From Candidatus Nitrospira nitrificans (GTDB lineage: Bacteria > Nitrospirota > Nitrospiria > Nitrospirales > Nitrospiraceae): DNA of 64,000 nucleotides. Positions within the stretch are counted from its first letter, which is position 1. Each line of letters opens with the position of its first letter. The stretch is from positions 1 to 64,000 of the forward strand of contig NZ_CZPZ01000032.1 in the NCBI RefSeq assembly GCF_001458775.1, given 5' to 3'. The position numbers and the translations under genes were made by a program. The notes under the pieces are model-generated. The model saw only the letters and a list, made by a program, of their open reading frames with translations, made no database searches and was not told the DNA's origin. Below are positions 44,043 through 52,586 of this stretch, piece by piece.

Positions 44043-44898
44043 GGTCCTGAGCCGATCACGGAATCCCCGTGAATGGCTTGCATCGGCCTGCGTGTGGGGA
44101 GCCGCAGCGTTCGTGACCGCCGCATTCTGCTGGCTGTTGGGGGACATCGTGTGGCATGGACTGAGTCATGTCTCCTGGATGTTTCTGACCGCCCCTCCGG
44201 AGAATGCAGGACGCCGAGGCGGGATCGGCCCTATTCTGGTCTCAACATCCTTGATTTTGGCTGTTTGTCTCGCCGTATCCCTCCCGATCGGGATCGGCAC
44301 CGCCGTTCTCCTCGCCGAATATACATCGGGCCAAAACCTGTTCGGACGGATGACTCGCCGCAGCCTTGATGTCTTGGCCGGTGTGCCGTCCATTGTCTTC
44401 GGCCTGTTCGGCAACGCGTTCTTTTGCAAAACGCTGGGGCTCGGCTTTTCGATCCTCTCCGGCGGGCTGACTCTGGCCTGCATGGTGCTGCCGATCCTGA
44501 TCCGATCAACGGAAGAAGGGTTTCGCGCCGTGCCGGCCGGTTACCGGCTGTCCGCCGCAGCATTGGGACTGTCGCGCGCCACGACCCTTCTTCATCTATT
44601 GCTGCCGGCAGCGGCGCCAGGCCTTTTGGTGGGTCTGGTCCTGGGAGTCGGCCGCGCGATTGCCGAGACAGCTGCGCTCATTTTCACCAGCGGCTATGTA
44701 GATCGGATGCCGGAGTCGCTGCTCGATTCCGGTCGCGCATTGTCTATCCACATCTTCGACCTCTCCATGAATGTGTCCGGAGGAGACGCGAATGCCTATG
44801 CCTCAGCGCTGGTCTTGGTCGTCTTGTTGCTCGCCATCAACGGTACCGCCTCCTGGCTGACAACATACGGGCTCCACCGAAAGGTCGTGACGGTATGA
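44035..44898 (+). CDS. pstA: phosphate ABC transporter permease
   Basis: A 287-residue partner of PstC with six hydrophobic segments. Motifs: LAVCLAVSLPIGIGTAVLLA, DVLAGVPSIVFGLFGNAFF, AAALGLSRATTLLHLLLPAA and GRAIAETAALIFTSG. An upstream in-frame start exists at 43996, but ATG 44035 is chosen because GGGAGG lies five bases before it. It overlaps the end of pstC by eight bases and the start of pstB by four (ATGA). Confidence 0.92.
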   Translation: MAEVLSRSRNPREWLASACVWGAAAFVTAAFCWLLGDIVWHGLSHVSWMFLTAPPENAGRRGGIGPILVSTSLILAVCLAVSLPIGIGTAVLLAEYTSGQNLFGRMTRRSLDVLAGVPSIVFGLFGNAFFCKTLGLGFSILSGGLTLACMVLPILIRSTEEGFRAVPAGYRLSAAALGLSRATTLLHLLLPAAAPGLLVGLVLGVGRAIAETAALIFTSGYVDRMPESLLDSGRALSIHIFDLSMNVSGGDANAYASALVLVVLLLAINGTASWLTTYGLHRKVVTV

Positions 44899-45734
44899 CG
44901 CCGGTCGAACCCATCACAGGACGACGCCCCCGACCTCCGCTCGACAATCGATCTGCTTGCTGTGAGCCTCAACCATTCATTGAAATCGATCGGCTCAGCT
45001 TGCACTACGGGGAAACACCGGCGTTTCAGGATGTGACCTTGTCGATCAACAAGGGATGCATTACGGCTCTCGTGGGACCGTCCGGCTGCGGAAAGACCAG
45101 CTTCCTCACCTGCCTAAACCGTCTCACCAATCTGATCGTCGGGTGTCGTGTTTCGGGGCGGATCACAATCGATACTCTCGATGTGTTGGCACCAAGCACG
45201 AATGTGATCCAGCTTCGCCGCCGCATCGGCATGATTTTCCAAAAGCCGAATCCATTTCCTTTCTCGATCCGAAAGAACATGGAATTGCCTCTGCGCGAGC
45301 ACGGGTTCCGAGATCGGAAAGAGATCGCCGGCATTATCGAGACAGGACTGCGTGACGTGGGCCTGTGGGACGAGGTCAAGGACCGCTTGGACTCGCCGGC
45401 ATTGGCGCTTTCTGGTGGCCAACAGCAGCGGCTGTGCATGGCCCGAGCACTGGTCCTTTCGCCAGAAGTACTCCTAATGGATGAACCATGCAGCGCACTC
45501 GACCCGATCTCCAGCGGCGTCGTCGAGGACTTGATCCTGAGCTTGAAGGGCCGCTATACCGTGTTGATTGTGACTCATAATCTTGCGCAAGCTCGACGCA
45601 TCGCAGATTATGCCGCGTTGCTTTGGGTGCAGGACGGAGCAGGGAGGCTGATTGAAGCGGGGATAGCAACACAGATATTCGAGGCCCCGCGTGAACCGCT
45701 GACTGCTGCCTATGTCAGTGGGATGCGAGGATAA
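44895..45734 (+). CDS. pstB: phosphate ABC transporter ATP-binding protein
   Basis: A 279-residue cytoplasmic ATPase of the phosphate importer. Walker A is GPSGCGKTS, the Q-loop region is IGMIFQKPNPFPFSI (the FQKPNPFP block is diagnostic of PstB), the signature is LSGGQQQRLCMARAL and Walker B is VLLMDEPCSALDPI. The frame stays open upstream to 44424 inside pstA, but ATG 44895, overlapping the pstA stop, is the natural start. The first 30 residues are unconserved. No phoU or phoBR follows, so this operon may answer to the upstream ArsR rather than to PhoB. Confidence 0.94.
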   Translation: MTPVEPITGRRPRPPLDNRSACCEPQPFIEIDRLSLHYGETPAFQDVTLSINKGCITALVGPSGCGKTSFLTCLNRLTNLIVGCRVSGRITIDTLDVLAPSTNVIQLRRRIGMIFQKPNPFPFSIRKNMELPLREHGFRDRKEIAGIIETGLRDVGLWDEVKDRLDSPALALSGGQQQRLCMARALVLSPEVLLMDEPCSALDPISSGVVEDLILSLKGRYTVLIVTHNLAQARRIADYAALLWVQDGAGRLIEAGIATQIFEAPREPLTAAYVSGMRG

Positions 45735-46120
45735 TATGATTGCCGCTCGCGCTGTGAAGAATCGGATATGACCCACGACCGGGATTTCTGGACAAGGGGA
45801 AAGGCTCCAAGGGCTCTGAAACCATTTTCACATAGGTCTTTGCGTAACGATGCCGGTGTTGTCACCTGCGAGCAGGGGAAGTCAGGACAACTGAGCATCG
45901 GTCAATCTTTAGGCCCAAGAGTATCAAGTCCTTTCGGAATACGAGAACAACGGGGCAACCATTTAAACACCGAGTCTTTCGCATCCTGTCGGATTCGAGG
46001 CGGGCGCAGATGTGTCGAGGCCGCTGATCGTTACCAATCTTTGCGGATCACGAGGCCGTCCGGGTGGTTCCCTCGAGGTGCAGAGGTAACGCGGCATAAA
46101 CAGAAAAGATAGGGAATACA
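45735..46120. other. intergenic region, nothing recognised
   Basis: No gene or clear RNA is supported. AGGGA just before 46121 is the ribosome-binding site of the following gene. Confidence 0.4.
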
Positions 46121-47287
46121 ATGACGAGAACAATCATCATCGTTGGCGCCTCGTTTGCTGGAATCAAAGCGGCGTGGGACCTGCGCCATCTTCTCGATGA
46201 GAAGCATCGAATTCTCATTATTTCCGACAAACCCCGGACTACATTTCGAGCCTCGTTTCCCCGGGTGTTGTTTGAAAATCTCGACCTTGAGAAGATCACC
46301 ATGAATCTTGCCGAAAATTTCAAGGCTACCGGCATTGAGTTCATCTGTGACCCCATGATTTCCGTAGACCAGCACAACGATGAAATTGTGTGTCAGAGCG
46401 GGCGTCGCCATTTCGATTACCTCATCTTGGCGACAGGCGCACGTCATGCCTATGAAGTCCTACCCGGATCACGCGAGTTTGCCTATTCGGTGTGCGATCC
46501 AGGAAGAATCCTTGAAACGCGGGAAGCTCTGCTGAAGTTTCAAGGCGGAGAGTTCTTCTGTGGGGTGGGCGCAGGTTATACACCCTGCGATGGTCCACCG
46601 ATGGAGGTCCTCATGGATCTCGATCACCGATTGCGCATGATAGGTGTTCGAGAGAATGCGCGTCTTCACCTGATCAGCGATAAGGAATGTCTTTTGCCCC
46701 CAGGCGGTCCGGAGGTTTGGAAATACCTGGAAGATCTCTTCGAAAAGCGCGGGATCATCGTCCATCTGGAAGTTGGTCTTGTACGAATGGATGCAAAGAC
46801 GCTCTATTTTAATGATCGGAGTGCTCTGCCCTATGACTTATGTGTCCTGGTGCCACCGTATCGAGGAATCAAGGCGCTGGAAAATTCCGGCCTGACAGAC
46901 GAACGAGGATTCGTCCCCGCAGACTGGAACACATGGCGCGCTGACCAATCAATCCACCGGAACATTTATGCGGTCGGGGATTGCATCGGCAATCCCGGTC
47001 CCCGGCAGGGGCATCTGGCCCTGATGCAGGCGACGGTCGCGGCTGAGCATGTCGCTTGGAGGATCAACCGGAAAGGCTCGGTGAGGGCATATCTGCCGGA
47101 GTTTCGTTGCGTGATGGATCAGGGGGGTGGGAATGGTCTGTATCTCTATTCGCAATACATGTCGGACGGCGATGTGTTGGAAATCAAACTAGGAACCGAA
47201 CCATATGCGTCAAAAATCCGCTTCGAAGAGATTTTCTTGGAAAAGAGGGGTGACATCGGCGAACTTCATCATCAAATGGTCAAATAA
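46121..47287 (+). CDS. SQR/NDH-2-like FAD-dependent oxidoreductase
   Basis: A 388-residue flavoprotein with two dinucleotide folds. The FAD-binding start is TIIIVGASFAGIKAAWDL, the ATG motif is DYLILATGARHAYE, and the second FAD contact is IYAVGDCIGNPGPRQG. Proteins of this shape include sulfide:quinone reductase, type II NADH dehydrogenase and AIF-like proteins. The SQR redox cysteines cannot be assigned with confidence (Cys in FFCGVGAGYTPCDG are candidates), so the substrate is open. Lack of a signal peptide places it at the cytoplasmic side of the membrane. It has its own ribosome-binding site (AGGGA) and stands alone. Confidence 0.78.
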   Translation: MTRTIIIVGASFAGIKAAWDLRHLLDEKHRILIISDKPRTTFRASFPRVLFENLDLEKITMNLAENFKATGIEFICDPMISVDQHNDEIVCQSGRRHFDYLILATGARHAYEVLPGSREFAYSVCDPGRILETREALLKFQGGEFFCGVGAGYTPCDGPPMEVLMDLDHRLRMIGVRENARLHLISDKECLLPPGGPEVWKYLEDLFEKRGIIVHLEVGLVRMDAKTLYFNDRSALPYDLCVLVPPYRGIKALENSGLTDERGFVPADWNTWRADQSIHRNIYAVGDCIGNPGPRQGHLALMQATVAAEHVAWRINRKGSVRAYLPEFRCVMDQGGGNGLYLYSQYMSDGDVLEIKLGTEPYASKIRFEEIFLEKRGDIGELHHQMVK

Positions 47288-47438
47288 CTCCGTATGCAAA
47301 CATGGATCTGTCTCTTTCCGACTGGTCAGCCATTCGAACCATCAGCGCGGGCTGTGCGACGGCGGATAACCATCTCCATGCTTCTCGTTTCAGATGACTT
47401 TGTCGGTTCCCTACAAACCGCAACGGCGAAGTCAAGCA

Positions 47439-47468
47439 GGACTGCGGAGCGAGTGAGCTCCGCAGTCC
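47439..47468. terminator. strong stem-loop between convergent genes
   Basis: A perfect 12-bp stem (GGACTGCGGAGC at 47439-47450, complement at 47457-47468) with a 6-base loop. It lacks a T-tract but lies between the flavoprotein gene and the minus-strand peptide gene, where a bidirectional terminator is expected. Confidence 0.5.
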
Positions 47469-47633
47469 CCCGGTGAAGGAGGTCTGTTTCGGCGGGTAAC
47501 GCTCAATAAATGAAAGGAACCATCCCTGCAAAGCTGTGGAGCTATAATTGGGAATTGCAAACCGGTCATCGCTCATCTGATGCTATAGATGAAGCAATAG
47601 ATCGTCAGCAATGAACGGATTGCACGAGTGAAG

Positions 47634-47717
47634 CTACCTGCCCTTTAGGTAAACGATCACTCCGCCGATGCCGAGCGCTACAATGACGAATGCGAAGGTG
47701 AGTGTATTGACGTCCAT
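47634..47717 (-). CDS. 27-residue single-span membrane peptide
   Basis: A tiny gene with an excellent Shine-Dalgarno (AAGGAGAA, three bases before the ATG). The product is MDVNTLTFAFVIVALGIGG followed by VIVYLKGR: a short polar start, one hydrophobic helix with a GxGG bend, and a positively charged end, as expected for an N-out/C-in membrane peptide. Peptides of this design often are accessory subunits of membrane complexes (CydX, KdpF type), but no such partner is adjacent and I see no sequence match. The clean ribosome-binding site and composition argue strongly against chance. Confidence 0.7.
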   Translation of the reverse strand: MDVNTLTFAFVIVALGIGGVIVYLKGR

Positions 47718-47883
47718 GATTTCTCCTTGTCTCGTGGGATATTACGTCATCGACATGTCGACTCCATATGGAGCCACACAGTCCGTACGAATGAGGCACT
47801 AGTCCGGAACATACGGTTCAATTCGGTGAGCGACATCGGCAGGCATCGCCGAGGAAAATTACGCCGCGTACAGGCACGGTCCA

Positions 47884-48072
47884 TCAATAGAGCGGAGCTT
47901 GAGGCCCCCATTGCAGTCCGGCAAGATCCGGGTCTTCGCCCTCTTGCGACGGACGATTGATCTTGGCGGACTTTCGTTGGACACGGCGCTCTTCCTTGTC
48001 CCGTTGCTTCTGCAGCCGTGCTTTTTCACGGTCCCGCTTTGCCGGTGTGGTTTTGCCTGTTCCTCCGATGAT
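47884..48072 (-). CDS. small basic protein with an apparent AUC start
   Basis: A 61-62 codon frame giving GGTGKTTPAKRDREKARLQK, then QRDKEERRVQRKSAKINRPS and a tail ending QAPLY. It is strongly basic and helical. In-frame sequence above it holds only AAG GAG GGC after a TGA, and no ATG, GTG, TTG or CTG. AAGGAGGG lies directly before two ATC codons (48072-48070 and 48069-48067); the second has normal spacing. Initiation at AUC, or a recently lost ATG, are the options. It precedes two similarly small minus-strand genes. Function unknown; the charge suggests nucleic-acid binding. Confidence 0.55.
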   Translation of the reverse strand: MIGGTGKTTPAKRDREKARLQKQRDKEERRVQRKSAKINRPSQEGEDPDLAGLQWGPQAPLY

Positions 48073-48106
48073 GCCCTCCTTTCAGGAACGATACGTCCCT
48101 GTTAAG

Positions 48107-48376
48107 CTACTGCGAAGCGGCGCCCCGCTTGCGGGTAACCGCCGACGCTTTCGATCCAGGTTTTTGGCGCCCTTCCTTCTCGCGAGAGCGGGAGAGCGTA
48201 TCGGGGCTCAATCCCTGACTCGCGGCTGAAGTGATCTGGCGGCGGATGTCCTCGATCGACGGCGCCAATGATGACTGCGCCGGATCTTGGAGCCCCAGCA
48301 TCTCCCAACGGACCTTGGTTCGAAGAATGGCTCGCTTCCGTCGGTGTGGGGCTTTGGTCCCCCATGATGTATTCAT
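48107..48376 (-). CDS. small basic hypothetical protein
   Basis: An 89-residue soluble protein rich in Arg, Lys and Ser. The middle, SLAPSIEDIRRQITSAASQG, followed by LSPDTLSRSREKEGRQKPG, predicts two short helices and a disordered basic tail. GGAGAAG sits right before the ATG, a good ribosome-binding site. No membrane segment, signal or cofactor motif is present. It lies between two other small minus-strand genes, with 34 and 61 bases to its neighbours, so they may form an operon. I do not recognise it. Confidence 0.6.
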   Translation of the reverse strand: MNTSWGTKAPHRRKRAILRTKVRWEMLGLQDPAQSSLAPSIEDIRRQITSAASQGLSPDTLSRSREKEGRQKPGSKASAVTRKRGAASQ

Positions 48377-48437
48377 GGCTTCTCCATCGTCTAAGATTGA
48401 AACGTATGAAACAGGCGGTAGGATTTCCGCCGTTCAC

Positions 48438-48809
48438 TCACCGCGACTTCTCGATAGATGCAGGCACTTTGCCCGTAGTCGTCACGAACCGATCTTCCTG
48501 AAAAACTGCTCGGAGTCGGTTGGTCACCGACTGCCGATAAAGTTCGGATTCACGCGCGAGAAGAACCATATTTTTGCTGTCGACCAGGATATTGAGGTGA
48601 TCCTCCGAGACGAGCAGCCGCGTACTGTCGCCCACATTCACGCGATACTGCGTTTTGCCGTCCGGGTTCCGTTCCGATCCGGATACGATCTCCGTCAAGC
48701 CGTCAATGACCCCTTCATAAGCCTCCGAGCGATGACGCACTTTCGTGCCGTCGGGGATGCGGACCCAACGCTCAACGGATGTCGGTTGGTTTGTTTTGGC
48801 GGCACTCAT
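48438..48809 (-). CDS. conserved-type hypothetical protein with SH3-like segment
   Basis: A 123-residue soluble protein. The middle reads like a small beta barrel: RWVRIPDGTKVRHRSEAYEG, VIDGLTEIVSGSERNPDG, then YRVNVGDSTRLLVSEDHLNI. This resembles KOW/SH3-like modules that bind nucleic acid or protein partners. The last 40 residues are polar and probably flexible. Its ATG overlaps the TGA of a ten-codon leader frame that carries the only good Shine-Dalgarno, so translation is likely by coupling. Function unknown. Confidence 0.6.
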   Translation of the reverse strand: MSAAKTNQPTSVERWVRIPDGTKVRHRSEAYEGVIDGLTEIVSGSERNPDGKTQYRVNVGDSTRLLVSEDHLNILVDSKNMVLLARESELYRQSVTNRLRAVFQEDRFVTTTGKVPASIEKSR

Positions 48810-48838
48810 GGGCGGTCACTTTGATTGCGGGTGTTCAT
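48806..48838 (-). CDS. ten-residue leader peptide
   Basis: AAGGAG about ten bases upstream of an ATG at 48838 opens a frame encoding MNTRNQSDRP and then TGA. Stop and next start overlap as ATGA with the gene at 48438-48809, whose own start has no Shine-Dalgarno. The arrangement suggests a leader frame that loads ribosomes for the main gene; alternatively a frameshift has split one gene. Confidence 0.45.
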   Translation of the reverse strand: MNTRNQSDRP

Positions 48839-49369
48839 CTGTGTAGTCTCCTTGATGCGAGGGCATCAGTGCACGAGTTGGTCCTGTGCGGCTTGCACCG
48901 GCTTCCATTATTCATCTGACGGTGATCGCGACGGCGTCGATGTCGGAGCCTTCGTCACGCCCACTAACGGCTTATACACCATGACCGTTGCCGTTAAGCT
49001 TGTTGTAGACTGATCATTGCAATCGCGCAGAAACTGAACAAGGAGGGAAGGCGCGAGGATCAGAACTCCTATGGATTTAGTCTACCATATGCCGATCTGG
49101 ATTGCGAATCCTGCCGTTCTCGACCGACGCCTCGGCGCTGAGGCTTATCGGATGCCGGCTCGATGTGCCGGCTGAGGGATAAATCGGGACGTGGCAGCCA
49201 TCAAGGTTCATATTGGCGCGCGATGAATGAGTTCCCTACGCCGTTGATGTGGGCTACGGTCACACTGGTTGAGAATTTGTCCAAGAAGGTGCGCCGTCGT
49301 CCGGATAATCGGCTCTGGCCCTCTCCTAGATGGTTCGCGCGCGCGCTTCCGGTGGTATGCAACGATAGG
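48839..49369. other. intergenic region, no supported gene
   Basis: An AAGGAGG at 49038-49048 is not followed by a start at normal distance. An ATG at 49071 opens a frame of only 34 codons. No RNA motif is recognised. Confidence 0.35.
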
Positions 49370-49666
49370 TCATGATCGCTCTGACGATTGCGGCCCATGC
49401 CAGATCAAGTATGGCGGTTTCTTCATAAATTCGGCTGCGCTCGGGTAGAGCCGGAGGGTGTAACTATAGGCCTGTTCTTGGGCGGTTAAACAGGTCGATG
49501 CAGAGAGGAAATGGCTGGCAACGTTGCGGAAGGCTGTGCGATCCCCATCCTCTAGGACTGTATAGACTGAGCAAGAGAAATGACCTTCCTTCGAACATTC
49601 CGTGCTGATGGCCAAAAACGATCCATCAGAAAATGTCATCAGGGGTTGTAGATTCAGACGGCTCAT
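49370..49666 (-). CDS. small hypothetical protein
   Basis: A 98-residue protein. GGAAGGAG lies just before the ATG at 49666, so this start is preferred over the open frame reaching 49750. The chain is soluble, without signal or membrane segment; FSDGSFLAISTECSKEGHFS and YSYTLRLYPSAAEF suggest strands in a compact beta fold. Three cysteines have no obvious metal-binding spacing. It stands on the minus strand with other small unknown genes. I do not recognise the family. Confidence 0.55.
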   Translation of the reverse strand: MSRLNLQPLMTFSDGSFLAISTECSKEGHFSCSVYTVLEDGDRTAFRNVASHFLSASTCLTAQEQAYSYTLRLYPSAAEFMKKPPYLIWHGPQSSERS

Positions 49667-49734
49667 CGGGACTCCTTCCGTTTCACAGTAAGGACAGGGG
49701 AGTACTGAGATGCGGGTGTATGGACCTGTTCCGG

Positions 49735-49905
49735 TTAGGCAGGACCGCAACCGGGTGGTCGGTCATACGCATACAGCTGGAACCGTTGCCACTCGCCGGC
49801 TGGTGAACGGTACCGGTCAAGGTATCGTTCGCGCGAATGCAGCCTTGGACGGGAGGCGCGAAGGACGGGATGTGCGTCGGTTAAGAATACCATATCGGCA
49901 GCCAT
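49735..49905 (-). CDS. doubtful small hypothetical protein
   Basis: A 56-residue frame from ATG 49905 (MAADMVFLTDAHPVLRASRP and a Tyr/Arg-rich tail). There is no ribosome-binding site. The sequence is not obviously random, but support is weak; it may be the end of a decayed gene. Confidence 0.22.
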   Translation of the reverse strand: MAADMVFLTDAHPVLRASRPRLHSRERYLDRYRSPAGEWQRFQLYAYDRPPGCGPA

Positions 49906-50023
49906 GATTGCGAATCGATACAGGGTGGGCGGAAAAGGAAAGGTCGAGCGAAAGAAACTCTTAGCAGGCTGCGAGTACGGCCTAACCGATTGGGTGAGAG
50001 CGAAGGCCCGAGAAAAATACGAG

Positions 50024-50743
50024 TCACTGAGTCTGGAGGTAGGTGAGAATGGCTTCGACACGTCCGTCGACGGAAAGTTTCTGATAAATATGATGCAGGT
50101 GTGTTTTCACGGTATCGATCGACACGCACAGTTGTTCGGCGATTTCTTTGTTGCTTCGGCCGGCTGCGGCGCAGGCTAATATTTCTCGTTCTCGCTCAGT
50201 CAGGCTAGAGAGCAGGGTGATGTGGTGCTCATGGGTTTGCCTGAGTGCGCCGGGAACGTTGTGAACGAAACCGTCCGGCCTGGTCGGTGACAGGATATGC
50301 TCTCCTCGAGCGATGGTCCTTATGATGCGGAGGAAGTCGGTCTGGTCGGTGTCCTTCAGCACATAGCCTGAGGCCCCAGCCTGCATGGCAGCCACGATCC
50401 GTGTGTCCTCATCATACCGGGCCAAGAGTAATACTCTCGTATCGGGTATGTGCCGGCGGATGAGTTTAGTGACCGCTTCCACATCGAGATCCAGCATGTC
50501 GACGTCCAGAAGGACAATATCGGGTTTGTGTTCCATCGCCAATCGATAGGCCTCGCGCCCGTTCGTCGCTTCCACGACAGCGTCGACGTCCCGCTCTCGT
50601 TCCAAGAGCAGCCGCAGGCTCTGTCGGAACAATCGCTGTGCTTCGACGATGAGCAGTTGGATGGATGTGGGGCGCACCCCACGATCGACTCGATAAGTTG
50701 CGTTTCTCGTGCGTCGGTTGGACGTTGATAATTCTTCTTTCAT
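50024..50743 (-). CDS. NarL/FixJ-type response regulator
   Basis: A 239-residue two-domain regulator. The receiver domain (about 28-145) has the phospho-acceptor Asp80 (DIVLLDVDM), a Thr/Ser position replaced in VLLLARYDED and the conserved Lys in GYVLKDTD. The usual acidic pair (VDD) at the end of strand 1 reads VEA (Glu34-Ala35), so metal binding and phosphorylation may be weak. The C-terminal LuxR helix-turn-helix is clear (LTEREREILACAAAGRSNKE to TVKTHLHHIYQKL). No histidine kinase is adjacent. It lies 81 bases downstream of the membrane protein at 50825 on the same strand. Confidence 0.9.
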   Translation of the reverse strand: MKEELSTSNRRTRNATYRVDRGVRPTSIQLLIVEAQRLFRQSLRLLLERERDVDAVVEATNGREAYRLAMEHKPDIVLLDVDMLDLDVEAVTKLIRRHIPDTRVLLLARYDEDTRIVAAMQAGASGYVLKDTDQTDFLRIIRTIARGEHILSPTRPDGFVHNVPGALRQTHEHHITLLSSLTEREREILACAAAGRSNKEIAEQLCVSIDTVKTHLHHIYQKLSVDGRVEAILTYLQTQ

Positions 50744-50824
50744 CCGATAGACCTCACCGATACCTCATGACGTACCGCTCGGATTTACGGCTTTCTCAGG
50801 CACCGGGACGGCTCGTGATGGTTG

Positions 50825-51775
50825 CTATGCGGCCATACGAAACGCCCAGCGGTCCGCATCGCGTCGTATCTGGGCGAGAGCCCGTGTCTCCCTCTGTTGC
50901 GCTGCCATGGAAAGCCCTCCCCAAAAGACGGCGGCCAGCATGAGACCGGCGGCGATCATGTAGCTCATCGGGATTTCGGGCCATGATGTTGGTTCCGTAG
51001 AGGCGACGGCGATGTCTCGAGAGGTCGCCGGGATAATCGGCTGCACAGCGACCTCTGCCGAGGTCGCATGGCGCACTGAAGCGAATATCAAGCTCGCCAG
51101 CCGCTCTTGCTGGACCGCGCGCTCTTGTTCTGACTTCATTTGTACGTGAATCACTTGAACGAGAGCTGTCCCGAGTCGCTCTTGGATCACCCTTGCCCGC
51201 AGCCAGTCCTGCTGGGCCGCCTCAACGATGCGGTGTCCAAGCGTGGCTTGCCAGGTCGAGGCGAACTCGTCATGCACACGTAGACCTTGGGCTTCGACCG
51301 CGCCGATCATCTTCATGTTGTAGATTGTGCCGTACTGATCACCCGACAAAAGACCGTTCCGAACGCCGCGGGTCGTGAAGTTGACGATGGCACGTCCCTT
51401 GATATTCTCGACGCGCGCCATGTGGTTGGCTGGTACGACCTCAGCGTGGTGGAGCACGAATCCCAACGCACGGCCCGAGCCTGATACGAACTCATGGAAC
51501 GCGAGCGTTGCGCGATTCCACTCGGCAACTGATTGAGTCATGACCTGGTCGATTTGACGCTCGAAAACCGCTTGGTTGAGAAGAGCTTGACCGAAAGTCG
51601 GCTGGAGCACACCCATCCCCATGTCACTAGTGGCTGGTTGTTCCGACGCAAGAGCCCCCGGCTGGACCGCCTGATAGGTGCCATTGGCCGCGGCGAATAG
51701 CAACAGCGCTCCGAACAGAATGGCGCAGAGTCCGACACCCACGATGATATCAATGGTGTTGTAGCGGTAGGACAT
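50825..51775 (-). CDS. membrane-anchored hypothetical protein
   Basis: A 316-residue protein with one N-terminal membrane helix (IIVGVGLCAILFGALLLFAA), a large periplasmic region of mostly helical sequence, and a second hydrophobic segment near the end (MIAAGLMLAAVFWGGLSMAA). The start is ATG 51775, directly after AAGGAGG; upstream in-frame codons to 51823 are ignored. The middle (VENIKGRAIVNFTTRGVRNG then YGTIYNMKMIGAVEA) looks like a folded sensor- or pore-type domain, but I do not recognise it. It precedes the response regulator, so a signalling link is possible. Confidence 0.6.
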   Translation of the reverse strand: MSYRYNTIDIIVGVGLCAILFGALLLFAAANGTYQAVQPGALASEQPATSDMGMGVLQPTFGQALLNQAVFERQIDQVMTQSVAEWNRATLAFHEFVSGSGRALGFVLHHAEVVPANHMARVENIKGRAIVNFTTRGVRNGLLSGDQYGTIYNMKMIGAVEAQGLRVHDEFASTWQATLGHRIVEAAQQDWLRARVIQERLGTALVQVIHVQMKSEQERAVQQERLASLIFASVRHATSAEVAVQPIIPATSRDIAVASTEPTSWPEIPMSYMIAAGLMLAAVFWGGLSMAAQQRETRALAQIRRDADRWAFRMAA

Positions 51776-52290
51776 ACATACCTCCTTGCCATATGGGACA
51801 GTCGCAGGTGCGCGACGTGTCACATGGGGATCGGGTCGTCGAGCATCGAGGCTCGATGACAGAAGGTGAAGGGAACGCCGCGAGATGATTGGGAAGGGAC
51901 GAACTGGAGCAGAGGCCGCGCGTACGATCTCCCCTCAGTTTGATTTCAGTTCGACGGATGACCATAGCCATCCTCCGAGACGAAGGCGGTTGGGAGTACG
52001 ATACTCACCCTACGCCCTGACGAGAGCCTGGTCAAGAGCCTGTGCCTCTCTACTTGGTCTCCGTTGACAGAGTCTACGGTTGCCTTGTAGGCTGAGGAAT
52101 GACGTACTGAGCCATCGCTGACTATCCTATCCCTCGCGCGATTCCTTCCCATACCGTTCATGCGCGTCTGATTCCCCGGTCGTCGCCGCTTCTACGCCAG
52201 AGTTTCCACGGTTGTCTCTCTACCGAGCAGGCCGGAGGCGTCTTGCCGTCGAGAGGAGTGGAGACCTCACCTTCTCACCAAGGAGTCCAT
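51776..52290. other. intergenic region between divergent genes
   Basis: No gene is supported. It must hold the promoters of the minus-strand membrane protein and the plus-strand CsbD-like gene; no hexamer pair is clear enough to assign. Confidence 0.35.
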
Positions 52291-52533
52291 ATGAATAAGG
52301 AGCAATTCGGGCAATTCTGGGAGCAACTCAAAACGCCGCTCAAGGCCAAGTGGGTGAATATCACGGAGGGGGACCTCGTTGAGATTAAGGGAGATCTGGA
52401 CAGGTTCGGCACAGTGCTTCAACAGCGGTATGGGGAGCTCCAAAAAGCCGAGGTCGAGCTATGGGCCGATCGCCGCTACGCGCATTGGTCAGGGAACTAT
52501 CTTGGGTATAAGGAAGAAGTTCCGACGCGGTAG
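52291..52533 (+). CDS. CsbD-like stress protein
   Basis: An 80-residue soluble protein of the CsbD type, small proteins induced by general stress in many bacteria with unknown biochemical role. The family pattern is visible: FGQFWEQLKTPLKAKWVNIT followed by EGDLVEIKGDLDRFGTVLQQ and a KGELK-like YGELQKAEVE segment. AAGGAG lies five bases before ATG 52291; the frame upstream is not used. It is followed after 53 bases by another small gene on the same strand, and the pair ends at a strong terminator. Confidence 0.82.
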   Translation: MNKEQFGQFWEQLKTPLKAKWVNITEGDLVEIKGDLDRFGTVLQQRYGELQKAEVELWADRRYAHWSGNYLGYKEEVPTR

Positions 52534-52586
52534 GCCGGCTGTCATCCGGCGTTTCGACAACGGATGCCGCAACCAAGGGAGTGAAC

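Noticed and set aside
44424-44894. Extended N-terminus for PstB
   Set aside because: The extension would lie inside pstA in another frame; ATG 44895 overlaps the pstA stop and gives the family length.
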